Positions 1-12,500 of a stretch of DNA of 64,000 nucleotides are shown here, piece by piece. This DNA is from Enoplosus armatus. Taxonomy: Eukaryota; Chordata; Actinopteri; Centrarchiformes; Enoplosidae. The stretch spans positions 1,681,001-1,745,000 of the forward strand of contig NC_092193.1 of the NCBI RefSeq assembly GCF_043641665.1. The letters are read 5' to 3'. The notes under the pieces are model-generated. The model made no database searches. It saw only the letters and a program-made list of their open reading frames with translations, and was not told the DNA's origin. The translations under genes and the position numbers were made by a program. Numbering within the stretch: the stretch's first letter is position 1; every line of letters begins with the position of its first letter.

Positions 1-10
1 TCTGATGTAA

Positions 11-70
11 GGAGGGAATTCCTAAGTCACTCCAGGTAATTATACTCCTGATGAAGTGGGGTATACGATA
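11..70 (+). repeat. 60-bp direct repeat, copy 1
   Basis: This segment recurs at 1091-1150 with about six substitutions and no gaps. The shared core includes CACTCCAGGTAATTATACTC. The spacing is exactly 1,080 bp. It could be the ends of an old element, a dispersed repeat seen twice, or a conserved element duplicated locally. Confidence 0.8.
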
Positions 71-1090
71 ACATTTACATTTATCAATGGAAAGATGGGA
101 ACTTCATAACGTGCTTTATTTATCTAAATTTCTTTTCAACAATCACAAATTACTGTATAGTTCACTGCTGCACTGCGAGCAACTCGAATGTCCAGTGATG
201 AACACAAACTCACACACTGTAAGCAACAACACCACTTTGGAAAGACCGGAGAAATACTGGGAAGGGATTGGCCGCAGGTTTCTGATGTCACTTCAAAGGT
301 ACAGAGATTTTTTTAAAAAGAAACAACACGAGCCTGAACACCACTTACTGCAACAAAAAGAGCTTTACAGAAGATCACATAAAGGCCTAAACAGCATTTA
401 CTACTTTAGATTTAGGACGACACAGATACTGAATGTAATATTTGACCACCAACTATATCTACACACATGGATTATTGCACAGTTATAGCATGTTAAAGCA
501 CCTTCAGCGTCAGGGGGATTTCATAGAGGGGCTTCCACACCGGGCTTCAACAGGAAGTTCAGATGCTTTACTGTAACCTGCTTAGAGTGCAGTCACACCT
601 ACTGTTTTTTGTCATTGGTTTGTTTGAACTACTCAGTGACTGTTTAGCAAACCACAGTGACGAGTGCAAACTAGTCTCGCAACGCCTCGTTGAAACCGGC
701 ACACCGTAGCTTGAAACAAGAGTCTCGTGTAGGTCGTTCACCGGATGAAGTTTTGGTATTTGGACGTCAGCAGTGGTGCGGGTCAGCTGCTCCCTCAGAC
801 CAGGTGCACACTGGATTTGTTGCTTTGACAGAGACAGTTTCAGTGGGCTGATACGCAACAAGTTGTCCTGATCTACGAAATAACAGAAGAGGTGGTGACG
901 AAGACTGTCGGTTAGATATTTTTGTATCTCAGGACGCTTCATCGTGAACTATCACACGTTACTTCTAGTTTAACATTTATGTTCTTCTGTGTACAAAAGA
1001 GTAATTCCTTTTTTGAGTACAAAATTTAGGAGGCATGTCCAGCTACTCTACTAGTAGTATATACATACAGTGTATAATCCTGGGACCCGA

Positions 1091-1150
1091 AGAGGGAACT
1101 CCTAAATCACTCCAGGTAATTATACTCCTGATGGAGCGGGGTACACGATA
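1091..1150 (+). repeat. 60-bp direct repeat, copy 2
   Basis: Second copy of the segment at 11-70, same orientation, about 90 percent identical. Similarity stops after the shared ACGATAA, where the sequence becomes more GC-rich (ACTCCGCCCACC). Confidence 0.8.
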
Positions 1151-4100
1151 ATGGACTCTGTCCGGATGTGGCAAACTCCGCCCACCTGGTGCTCCAAGCA
1201 GGTTAAAACAAGCACTCCAACTCAGTGTGCAGCTCAGATTGAAGCCTGATGTGGAGGCAGCTGCAGTCTGTGGGATGAACGAGGTGAACCAAACACTTCT
1301 TATTATTATCTATTTATCTTATTGTATCACAGTTACTATTACGTATCTTCTGCTACTGAAGCCCATTCAATTATATATTATAAAAGTAAATTATCTTGCA
1401 ATGCAGACACAAATTGTCACCATATATAGATATAAAGATCATAACATGATGATATATCCCTGTAGACATTCATTCATCGTGCCTCTGAAGCAAGAAACAT
1501 CATTCCGAATGACTCCACACGGTCATTCTGCATTTAGTGTTTCAGCGCCGCTCCATCTCACCTCACGACAAACACTCTACACGGGATTTATGAATGTGAA
1601 CTCTGTTTCCTTCTGCAGTCATTTGTCTTTTCTTTTTAAACTAGCACACAGTGCAGTCTTGCTTTTGTAAAATGCTGTTTTGTAGCTTTGTGATGCTTTT
1701 GGCTCTTTCACTGAATTCAGACTCAACATGACTTCAGCTGCACAGAAATGTAAAGGTTGTAATGTTTCACTTCTCGTTTCTTTCTTTCTCTTTATATCGG
1801 CTTAGAGTTTAACGGCTGTATCCGTTCACGGTGGAGTTTAACGTCTCGACGTCAGATTCATTCATCACCAGTGTTTTTGTTGCCTTGCACATCGAGTTAC
1901 ATTTTGAATTACAGTTACATTGCTTCCATTCAAAATTTAAACTCTTATTGCTTCCTTTCTAAATTTACAGGCATGTTTCAGTTGAAGAATATCACTGGAA
2001 AACAGTATTGTTATATTTATATTTACATGGCAAATTACTGTTAAAATTTACATTTTGTTTGTTAAAAAATTGTCTTCCAAGACACGAAGATACGCTGGGA
2101 AAAAGTGATGCTAGCAAACACAGTTCACCTGTGTCATGACACCGAAGTGTTTTTCTCATTATTATTTATTTAATAATTAACTCAAACACATAAACAAAGT
2201 GTAATGTTGCCGTTCATTTACACAGAACACACGCTGCGTCTCCATTTTAACAAGTCATTTTGTCTCAAACTTTATTTCCTTAAAATCAGTAAACAAAATC
2301 TGCCAGCTACGAGAGATTATTTCCCCTGTTTCCAATACAAATCAACATGTTTCATCAGTTTAAAAATCATATTTTCTTCATATAAACACAGTAATCTGTC
2401 TTTATTTCAAGTCACTGATGCTCAGTTTTTTATTTTTTTTATTTCCCAAAACAAGGGAAACTAAATTTCCAAAGAACTGAATCACCTCATCGGTACCTAA
2501 TTGTTTCTTCTTGAAACCTGAATATGAGACTCACTGACTTGTGAAGACGAGTGTGAGACGAGCACAAGCTTTTCCCTCAGTGTTTCAAATGGAGAGCTAG
2601 CATTACTTTTTACAGTGTAAATTCCAATGTAATTTAATTTCCTGTCCACACGAGTTTTTTGAATTAAATGACGTTGTGTTATGGGCGAATATTCCCAGCG
2701 TTTATACTGGCGATGTTATTTTCTCGTGAAGGCTTTGTGCTGTTTATGGCCACATGTTTTGAGGCTGCTGTTTTGAGGAGGTTTTAATCAGCTGTGAGGT
2801 CACTGGAGGACTGAAACACTTCCCATCACGCTCCAGTAATGACTGCCCTGATTCGCTCGTGTATGACAGACTGTCAAAACCCACTGAACAGGATGAAGAG
2901 CGACTCAAACGTCCACGCGCTAACTTTAATGACACCAGTTCCAACCAGCACCCATGACTTTACTTGGCCATTTACAGGCGATGTGAGTAATCACTGTGTT
3001 CAGGCTGCACATTAATTCACAACATTTAGAAAACAGATACCGCAGAGAAAACTGTTCAAACATGACACTTCACACACTGCATCCTGGTTTGACCTCCCCA
3101 GTAAGTAACGCAGACTTTAGTCTTCTTTACTGGAACGAACCCTTCAACTGTTCGTTTGACTCGTCGATGATTCGCCAGTTTGACATTTTGAATATTTTGA
3201 GAATCTGCTGTAACCATACATGTTCTGGTTCCCCATTTTGAATATCTTAATATGCCATTTTAGCCTTTTGATATTCTTTGGTTTGAACTAGAAGAGGTGC
3301 TGTTGTATAGAATATAAATGGAGACAAAGAATATTTCTATTGGATTATTTTTGAGGCTGACAGACAGTACTGTCCCCGGTGGGGTTTCCTCTCCGTCTTT
3401 GTGTTATATTCTCACGTGATTTGGTCGTTTTTGTCAGGGTTACGGTTCTAAACCTTTTCTTTAATACTTACCGTAGAGTACCCTCCCTCAGTTGGTTGTA
3501 GCGCCTAAAAGAGCCGCTATTCCTCAAAGTATAAACGCTGAGTTTCAGTTGAGTTCAGCGTTTTGGACCCGACATTAAAATCAGGGAGTGTATCTTAAAC
3601 CTCTGGTCCCAGTGCTTATTGACCTGTAAGGACAGTTTAAGAAAATGACTGAATATTCAGTTGATTTCACATCTTCGCTCTCAGCAGAGGTCGTTCCTGC
3701 GGTTGTGACTCCGACTCCGGTTCAAAGTTGTAGCAGCCGTTCTCACTTTTTGTCCTCCAGCAGTCTCGCATGCGATTCTCCTCTGAATGTAGAAACAACA
3801 CACAAGAAGCTCAAGATGCAGCAGTTGTTTAGTAAGCAGGAAAATAACATACAAAAGACTAAATACACATTTATTTCACAACAGTATCACTGTTTTTTGA
3901 AAATTCAATTCTCCTGATGGATTAAATCAAAATCCTTCCTGTCTGTCAAAGCCATAATCGGGTCCTTATGTGAAGCCTGTCTCCGTAAAACAACACATTT
4001 CCACCCTCTTACATGTGTACTGGCATGTGTGGCATTTGTTTTCTTCTTCATTTATGTATGTGCATTGATTCTGAATGAAAAGGAGCACTTTATGGCATCC

Positions 4101-4439
4101 ATGTAGTCAAGAGGGCAATACTGCTTGCTGTGATTATTCTGTTAAGTATGGTTGTACTCACTGTAACTGCATACCAAGCAATGCACTGACCGACACATTC
4201 TACATAACCTGTAATTTTATGGACATTTTAATTGCTACGAATTATTTGTGCCTTGGCCTTTTACAGTACAGTTCTTTTCAATGTAGTTTGTTTATTTTGG
4301 TCATGCTTTTCTCGCTAGGGCTGTCGGAAAGCAGCACAAAGCTGTTGGTGACATCTGGAACGCTGCATTTACACAGACCAAACAGGACATTTTATCAAGC
4401 AGACATGGTCTCATCACGAGTGTGCTGGAAGGTGTGTTT

Positions 4440-4515
4440 TCTCTCCTTTGATGCAGCTAGGCTAGCAGTTTCCCCTAGCTTCCAGTCTTCGTGCTAAGCT
4501 AGGCTAAACACGTCC
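4440..4515 (+). repeat. fragment of teleost 'GCTAAGCTAAGCTAA' repeat
   Basis: Contains a GCTAGGCTAGCAGTTTCC block followed by CCAGTCTTCGTGCTAAGCTA. This is the core of a short dispersed repeat common in percomorph genomes; related copies lie near 29282 and 36860. Confidence 0.55.
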
Positions 4516-5576
4516 TCGACCTATCTGTGTACTGCACATACTGAGATGAAACTGATGCCCAAATCTGATCAGAGCACTATAGTTCCAGAAATGTTGGCAA
4601 AAAGATCTTTGTCAGAAAGTCCTCACGTCCACAGGAGACGCTGGCCGTGGGCAGATAATTCAGTCCGTGCAGAAGGCGTCAGATATAAAGGCCTGTCGCG
4701 GTCAGTCTTGTAGATCCAGTCATGGTCAAACCCAGCTCAGATAACCTGAACAAAATGTTAGCTAACTACTGTGACCAGTCAGCAGTCTCATTTAGCTCAA
4801 ACAACACGGTCAGTCGACTGTTAACGTGAAATAGCTTCTATAAGTCACGTGTTTCCACGCGCAGATTTACACGATTAAAGAGAAATGCCCCCCCCCCCTC
4901 CAGACACAGTTAACCCCGTGACATGCTGCTGAGGAAGGGTATGTCGTAGGGTGATGTTTCACATTGAGGTTTTCTTACTTTTAGAACAAAACAGAGTTCC
5001 GGTTTCATTTCAAATACGTCCTACGCTGTAGAAAGCAACTTGAAAAATGTGCCAAAAAACCCCAAAAACCTGACCGTAACTTAAACTGGCCAGATACTCT
5101 GAGAGCCCTGCTGCACAGTGTCTCTTCTTTTCTGTTGACGGCCACGTGGCGTCCCACCTGTGGACCCCCTGTATGGCCTCCCAGAGGACGGGATTCTCTT
5201 CACAGCCAGATGTGAAGGAAAAGATGAGCGGGATCTGCTGTTCCGGTGTAAATGCAGCCGTTACGCTTTGAGAAGTCTTTCTGAACGTGGAGACGTTACA
5301 GACGGCTTCGTGAGACTCGGACAGCAGCTTTTTTTTTGGGGTCTGAAACAGTTTTGATGTTCTTAGGTTTCATTTAAGGGAAGTTTGGACAACTTTACAC
5401 TAGTGGCCTTCAGAGCTGTGCATCATTTTTCTCATTCCAGTTTTAGAACAAAAAAAAAACTTGCCATTTCTATTCTGTATTTGACCACTTTGAATATTTT
5501 GTTTTGATGATATAATATGCAAATGTATTCTTACTTGATTTTTTTATTTTTTGTCTTTTCAATTGCACCAGTTATT

Positions 5577-5582
5577 AATAAA
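5577..5582 (+). terminator. candidate poly(A) signal AATAAA
   Basis: A canonical hexamer after a T-rich stretch (5510-5560) and followed by ordinary sequence. It would end a + strand transcript coming from the left edge. No coding exon supports it directly. Confidence 0.4.
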
Positions 5583-5910
5583 GTATTGAACTGAAAATTG
5601 TATGAGTGGGTATCAGTACAGAGATTTACTCCACCGCTGAAGAAAGATCTCCGTTTGACATTAATCACCTCGTGACCTCGAGCAGCCGACGCTTCACTTC
5701 TAGCTGAAGATAAAGAGTCTGTGTTAATTCATCCTGGACGCTTCATTGTTTTAGTCTTGTTAGGACATTTAGTGAGTCTTTTCTTTTCATGAAACTTTCT
5801 ACTTTTGACTCCTTTTATCTGACAGCTTTAGTCACTCTACAACTATTTTCATACAAAACACGTGAAGAGCTTATATATTAGCTTAATATTTGAATGTGAT
5901 ATTACACAGG

Positions 5911-5980
5911 AGGACAGACACGGGGACAAACACAGGAGGACAGACACAGGAGGACAGACACGGGGACAGACACAGGGGAC
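5911..5980 (+). repeat. GGACAGACACAG minisatellite
   Basis: About five imperfect tandem copies of a 10-16-bp unit built on AGGACAGACAC and GGGGACAGACACAG. No coding role is apparent. Confidence 0.75.
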
Positions 5981-7265
5981 ATCTGACTGCTGTAATGCTT
6001 TAAGGACATTTTACATACAGGACTTTTACTGTAACAGAGTATTTTTACAGTGTGGTATTAGTACTTTTACTGCAGTAAAGGATCTGAATACTTCGTCCAC
6101 CGCTGGTCGTCAGAGTAAAAGGTCTCCTGGGAAACGTTAAACCTCAACCCAATCAGAAACAACACTTCTATCAATATTCCTCTACGTTCCCAAACCTGCA
6201 GCAGCTGTGATGACTGCAAATGTCTGATCAGGTTACATGTTGGTTTTCACGGAGCCGGCAGGTGTGATGGAGAAAACATCAACGCTTGTATGAACAAATG
6301 TGTAAGTTGTGCAGCTAACCGCTCAGGTGCTCCTCCCTGACTGACTGCAGTAACACACACTTTCCCATGACAGCTGAACTTATTAACCATTAAATGTTTG
6401 CCTGGCGACGTCTTTCCGTGGCTTTGTATTTCTAAAGCATATTTCGTTTTTCTCTCTTTCTTTCTTTGCTTTAGAAAGCATGTAAATCCTGTTTATCCAC
6501 GTCCAGCTTACTGAGAATGACAGTGAATATGTGTGCCAGTTGTTTCTTCACTCCTTCGTTTATTTAATTTCAGTCTTGTTCTAATTATTAGCTAAACGTC
6601 TGTGTACCTTTTCCCCGGGGGCAGCTGTTCCCAGGCCCTCAGCAGCCCTGTTTCCTCCTCTGCCAATTACTGCTGTGTGCCTGAATGTGTCTGAATGTGT
6701 CTGAATGTGAATGCCAAGGCGACCAAAGTGCCCACCAATCCCCCGTCATTAAAGACTCACATTCACTCCTCTCATTCACTGATCTTCCCCACGGCTCGTA
6801 TGTCGCTCCAGCGGCTTATTACGGCCATTTGCCTACGCTGCAAAAAATGTCCTCCTCCACCTAAAATTCTTTCCTGTCTCCACAGCTGTGACGTGTCCGT
6901 GTCAATCAAAACATTACTTTGTGGATGTTAATGTTTAACGGGCCAATTGACATCAGGCTAAATAATAGTTCAAACCACAACAACCACCAAATGGAGCAAT
7001 TATGAAAAAGAAAACGGCTCAAGGGTTTATGAAAACATTTAAGTTGTAAAATTCAAAGCAAACATTAACTGAAAGTAACTTTTTATGTGGAGTTTATATT
7101 TTGCAATATTGCATTTAAAAGGTTTGCGTAAAATGCAGAAATGTAGTTAAATGTAGGTCAGAAATGGGCGACGTGGTCCATCGCATGGTTGTACAGAAGA
7201 TCATCACTGTCTTGATGCCTCTGTGTTCTTGGACTGTTTTGGAAGCAACACAGACTAAGAATCTA

Positions 7266-7267
<2 letters not shown>

Positions 7268-7314
<47 letters not shown>
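7268..7314. repeat. (TA)n microsatellite
   Basis: Uninterrupted TA dinucleotides over about 47 bp, introduced by two CTAT units. Confidence 0.95.
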
Positions 7315-7317
<3 letters not shown>

Positions 7318-7571
7318 TTAGAAAACATATCTTTCATGGCTCACACAGACGTGTAAAGTCACTTTAGAACAATTATTGAAAAAATAAGTTATTCATATTA
7401 ACAGTGATTGATACCAATAGAAATAAATAATAAATGAAAAAGTCCCTGACATCGAAATAAGTTGTTGGTGTTACTGGAGTTCCAGCTGTGAGTCTATATA
7501 ATGATATAACACAGTTACAGCAGCCTCTTTAGATTCACTGGTGAAAGTAACGGGACAGGCGGGGGTGAGGA

Positions 7572-7620
7572 GACACCTCCGTCTCTGATGGGAGACAGTC
7601 CCATCAGAGATGGAGGTGTC
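7572..7620. repeat. inverted repeat, 22-bp stem with 5-base loop
   Basis: The arm at 7572-7593 is the reverse complement of 7599-7620 apart from one G-T type difference, with loop GACAG between. The flanks do not pair. It would fold as a strong hairpin on either strand. It may be the palindromic end of a mobile element, a small structured RNA, or a chance or copying-generated inversion. Confidence 0.9.
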
Positions 7621-9417
7621 GCTCAAAGGGCCGATCGGATAGAAGCAGCTGATTGGACGGCAGCTTCCTGACACCAGGAACCAAACGGAGAGGAGCGCAG
7701 AGAACATAGCAGAGCCACAGAACCCTGTGAAATGAGCTGCTGTGAGTACAAAGATAAATCATCTCTCTGCAGGTAAGAGAGGAACAGTCGCCAGCTCCAT
7801 GTTCGCTGCACGAGAAGCTTCAGGCAGCTGTTTGGTTCAGGTGGCTTCAGGTTTTTGCCTGTTTTTCTGATCTGATTGGTTCCCAGGTAATTCCACTAAA
7901 GCCGAGGTTGTGCTGATCCACTTGACGTCTAAGAGACAGAGACTTTCATCATCTTTTGTAGTTAAAATTTACTGTCAGTCACATTTACTGCTGATCAAAC
8001 CCAACTAAGTGCAGACGATGGCAGCTCTGCAGCACTGAGGACGAGGATGGTTCATTTAAACATTCAGCGGTGTTTATTTCAGTGTGAAGCCGGCCCTAAC
8101 TGTATGTTGGAATACAGACTAAGGGATGTTTACTGGGAACATTTGCTCTTTTAAACACGCAGGAAGAAGATGCCATGGCACCGCCCATACTGTTTGATTG
8201 ACAGGTGATGTCTGGTAAGTACAGTGCAGAAACACCACAAAGGCTGACCATTAAAGATGGAGGCAAAACAGATAAACAGATAACATTGCTTTAGTATAAT
8301 GATGCTGAATTGTTGCCACAAAGACACCCTGACAGTCTGACAGAGTGAGTGCAGGCTTCTGCAGGGAGGTGAGTTTGAGTCGGAGGATATCTTTTGCAGT
8401 GGAGCTGCTGGAGCGGGTTTGGGATCAGTGCCCAGCCTGCAGCCACACAACCTGTTTTGTGGGGGGGGGTTTTGTACAGAGCTCAGTAAGCTGCCAACCT
8501 GCTGCCAACCTCTGCTGTTCAGGGGGGGGTGGGGAGGGGGCACCGTTTAATCCTTATCTGAACGTAGGTGTGTGACACACTGGGCCGGGGTTGATGCTGC
8601 TGGGGGATCATCAGCGCGGCACAGTTTACTGGAGGATACAAGGAGCTGGTAAATTGTGTTTGTTGGATTTCTTTTTAAAAAATAAAATCATTATTTGACA
8701 GCTTGAACCAGTAAGAGTTCAGCATTCTAGTCTTTGACAAAAGACAAAAGAGCAGAACTGCATGTTCTACTTTTACTGTCTTCCAGAACCTGGTTCCCTC
8801 AACTTAGTCATTTCTGCACTTGATGCATCTGTTTTATTCCATCTATTTAGTAATGTGTACCCTTAAATTAATACATTTTCTCTAATCAATATGAAGACAT
8901 CACCATCTCTGTACTCTCAGTGTGGATTGCTTGAATTTGATTATTTATTCGTTTGACTTGTGTGGATGTGAACAGGAAAATGTGATGATTTTTATTTGGA
9001 GGGAAGAGATTCAGTCACAGATTTCTCCATCAATATATCTAGTTACACATCTATATATATCTATATCTAATTATTTTACATGCAAGTCAGAATTCTGACC
9101 TATTTTATTTGTTAATGTCTGATTAGGAAATCTACAGTGTTTTAAGTCCTGTATTTCCAGCACTGTTGTGAATGTGAAGCTCTATACTCTGCAGACCACC
9201 AGGGAGCACAGGGTCCACTGACTTGAGTGGTATGGACACAGCCTGATGACATCATTGTGTCGGGCCCAGCCCTTTGACTAAGGCACAGAGTTTACCTGAG
9301 ACGTCAGGAGACGGGGACGAGCTGCCGGTCTCAGCCACTAACAGCGCAGTTTGATGACGGCCGGCTGCTGATCCAGTCTGTGTGTTTTTGTGGTTCCAGC
9401 TGTGCCTCAGCGGGACC

Positions 9418-9508
9418 ATGGCGGGTTTACAGAGAGCCACACAGCATCCACGCCTCTGTTTCATAATCTGTGTTTCTACCATTTTACTCCTCAACCTCTT
9501 CAGCCAAG
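9418..9508 (+). CDS. hhla1: hhla1 exon 1: start and signal peptide
   Basis: The ATG sits in a good Kozak context (GGACCATGG). The peptide begins MAGLQRATQHPRLCF and runs into a hydrophobic core, ICVSTILLLNLFSQ, a standard signal peptide. Donor GTAGGT; ends in phase 1. Confidence 0.85.
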
Positions 9509-12500
9509 GTAGGTCTGTATAACATGTTTTACAACTTCATGAGTTGCCGTTTGTTTTATCAGATCAATGCAAGAGGTTTGAAAAGTCTGCATGTGTTTCT
9601 TGTAATTGTCGAAATTTGATATTTTATCGCCCTCGTTAACATGTATGGAGGAGCAAAAACTGGAACACCTTTTCGATTCACTGAAATCTAATCGAGTTGA
9701 AATGAAGGTTTTCTTGCAGGACTGTTGTGTTGGAGGACATTACAGTTTAATGCAGCTTCAGTTCAGTTACATGCAGCTTCTCGTGTGATGAAGGCTGCAG
9801 CTCTGTGGGACTGTTCAGTGTCGGAGGTCTGCGCTCTTCTCAGGCTCATAGTGTGGATTATTAGTTTTAATTATTATTATAATAACGTTTATTTGTATTC
9901 CATCCTTCACAAAAAAACGAACTAAAAGGAACAAATCTTATAGAAAACATTAAAGCAAAACTGATCCGATGATAATGATAGTTTAGAAAATGTTGTTTTG
10001 TTGTTTTTAAATGTAATTTCTGACAGCGCCGAGAGACAGACGGCAGGACGAGACGCACAAAAGAGACATCCTGGACTCCACAGGTAGCTCTCATTTCACC
10101 CTCCTCATGTTTTCACGCTAGTGCTTATTTCAAACTTCGAAAAAGGAAAATGTGACTAGATTTGAGTGACAAAGAAATATTTACATATATGTTGGAAAGT
10201 CACACGTCCTTTTTAAAAAGCCTGATCATTTTCTGCTTTGCCTGAACTACAGCTTGTTGTTCATGTAACTGCATCCGTCTGTTTAACTTGCTCTTTCATT
10301 ATTATTAATTGTATGAGTTGGTCATGAATCTCAGTTCGTCAGTGACTAAACTTTAAAGTTGCATACAGTATTGCTGATGATATAATTAGTACTACGCAGT
10401 TTATTACAGCAGAATAAAACATCAGTGTACCGTGTTTGACCCTGACTTTTGTTCTTGTCAGCAACATGGAGAGTAAAACTGATGAAATACTTAATAAAGA
10501 ATAATGATTCGTACCTCCACAATCTTCAAAACGTTGTTCATTTAATAAAAGAAAATATTTCTAATTTTGTCATCTACATCCTGATTCTGGATTTGCATCA
10601 AAATACACAGAATGATAATTATTAGTGTTAGTGTGACATCTTTTTTTAAATTCAGATTTTAAGAAATTACAATAGTAAATACTGATCTCATTCATTTGTT
10701 CCTGACGCTTCGGTCTAATTATCCACCAGGTTTCAGGACAAATCTAGCAGCTAACAAACAAACTTCCTCTGGCAGATGGAAATCATGTCCTGTTGTGTGA
10801 AGCTCCATCATCTCAGAGTTGAACGATATGTAACGTATATTTCATAAAAAGCCAGTATATCAACGCAATAAATGGGACTAACCCCCACACTGACCTCATG
10901 TTATTCAAATAACGGCCACCCCAGGGACTAATTCCTCTGGGTAATTGTTTCTTTCTGGTCGTTTTAGTACATCCTGCAGTTATACGGCCACATTTTGCTG
11001 ACGCTGCTGATTCCATAATAGAGATTAAAACCAGAATAAGCTCCCATTGACTTTACTGTCTGCTTATATTTCCCAGAAATCCCAGCAGAGCACATCGATC
11101 CGGCCGCCATCGACCTCACTCCCCTGGTCAATACTTTAATAAATACAAGCCAATCGGGTACGTTGTCATAATATCATTCATGTGGAGATCAATTCTGAGC
11201 TGTAAATCTTCCGTGTATGTCGTGATTAAACCGCGACTCTTTTTTTCTTCAGAGGTCAAACTGCTGTTTCATAAACTTTCCTCTAGTGGAATCGACACAT
11301 GCAGAAATATTCAGCCTGCACCCCAAAACAAGGGAGGTGAACGGAGTTTGTTTTGTGCTGCCGGAAGCAATGAAAGGAGACAAAATACTGTCTGTCCACT
11401 GATAGCGTCCACATTACTTTCACTAATCTACAGAACACGGTGTCGCAGGTTTAAGGGCAATGTTGTTACAATTAAAACTGTTAAGATGCTCATCACATTG
11501 TAATATTGTCAATGCTGTGAGCAGCACAGACTGAATTCTGCGTGTCTCTGTTGTCTCAGGGCTGTCAGGAGGCTCAGCAGGGCCCCCAAAGCCAAATCCA
11601 AATGCAGTACTAGATAGCACCAGAGATCAGGGTGAAAATGTGTCTTTTGGAGATCTGGGTGAACAAGTCAGCCTGCCTTTGTGGTGATGTTTGGGTGATG
11701 TTACTGTATGTGTCTATGGGACTCAATTCTTACAAATATTCAAATCTTGTCGTCCAACTATTTTTCACAAACCATAGCTAAGTCATACTTTTATTTTCAT
11801 GGAATGTAAATGTGTCTTTACCTCACAGCATTTTGGCACAAACAACATGTTAAACTCTTCGATTTAAGCCCAGAAAGACAGAAAGACAGATTTTTCTTCA
11901 TAATATCTCCAGTACCACTGCTGCTGACGTCAGCTGCACTTGATTTCACCTTTTTGAATGATTAATACACAGATGTTGACCTTCCTGGTCTCCTGAGAAG
12001 CTCAGCTACAGTACAAACTTAGACCCGTGAGGTCTAAATGTTGCCGAACAAACCACATGGATGAGTTTATGCACTGCTCCAGATTTTGTATGATGAAGCT
12101 GGCGCAGCCCATAACGTTCATACATAGTGTGCATGATAACCACCGCATCGTTCTCTGAGACTTAACCAAACATATCTGTCATTTAAACATGCTTTCATGC
12201 ATACACGTCATAATATAGGCTCGACGTCCGAAGGTCACCTGTTCCTCCTGTGTCTCCTCTTGTCTTCCAGGCTCCCGTCAGCTCTTCTCCCTCCTCAGCG
12301 TGACGTCCTACAGCTCTCTGGCTCTGCATAAACTCACCCTGTTGGTGTACAACAGTAAATATTAACTCCTCCTCTGAAGCTGCTCAGTAACATAAACGTG
12401 TAAAAACATCTAGATCTCAATATATTGTTAGTTAGCGGTGGACCAAGATATAACCTTGTCAGTAGTGCCATCTAGTGGTTTGGATGTGTAACTGCCTGTA

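Larger units (their letters stand above)
1..5582 (+). other. non-coding left flank, possible kcnq3 3' UTR
   Basis: I find no exon with splice sites and recognisable protein here. The stretch is AT-rich and its open frames are short and uncharacterised. It ends in a U-rich segment and AATAAA at 5577-5582, as expected of a long 3' UTR. In mammals KCNQ3 lies next to HHLA1 in the same orientation, so this could be its 3' UTR. That is inference from gene order; no kcnq3 coding sequence is visible. Confidence 0.3.
5983..9417 (+). other. non-coding region upstream of hhla1
   Basis: I see no coding exon. The stretch holds a (TA)n microsatellite at 7268-7314, a hairpin at 7572-7620 and two G runs near 8461 and 8522. 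The hhla1 promoter and any 5' UTR exon should be here, but I cannot place a TATA box or start site with confidence. Confidence 0.5.

Noticed and set aside
568..942. 124-codon open frame on the - strand
   Set aside because: No recognisable domain, no splice or synteny support; within the range expected by chance.
4075..4497. 140-codon open frame on the + strand
   Set aside because: Composition is ordinary, its end lies in a dispersed repeat, and no family is recognisable.
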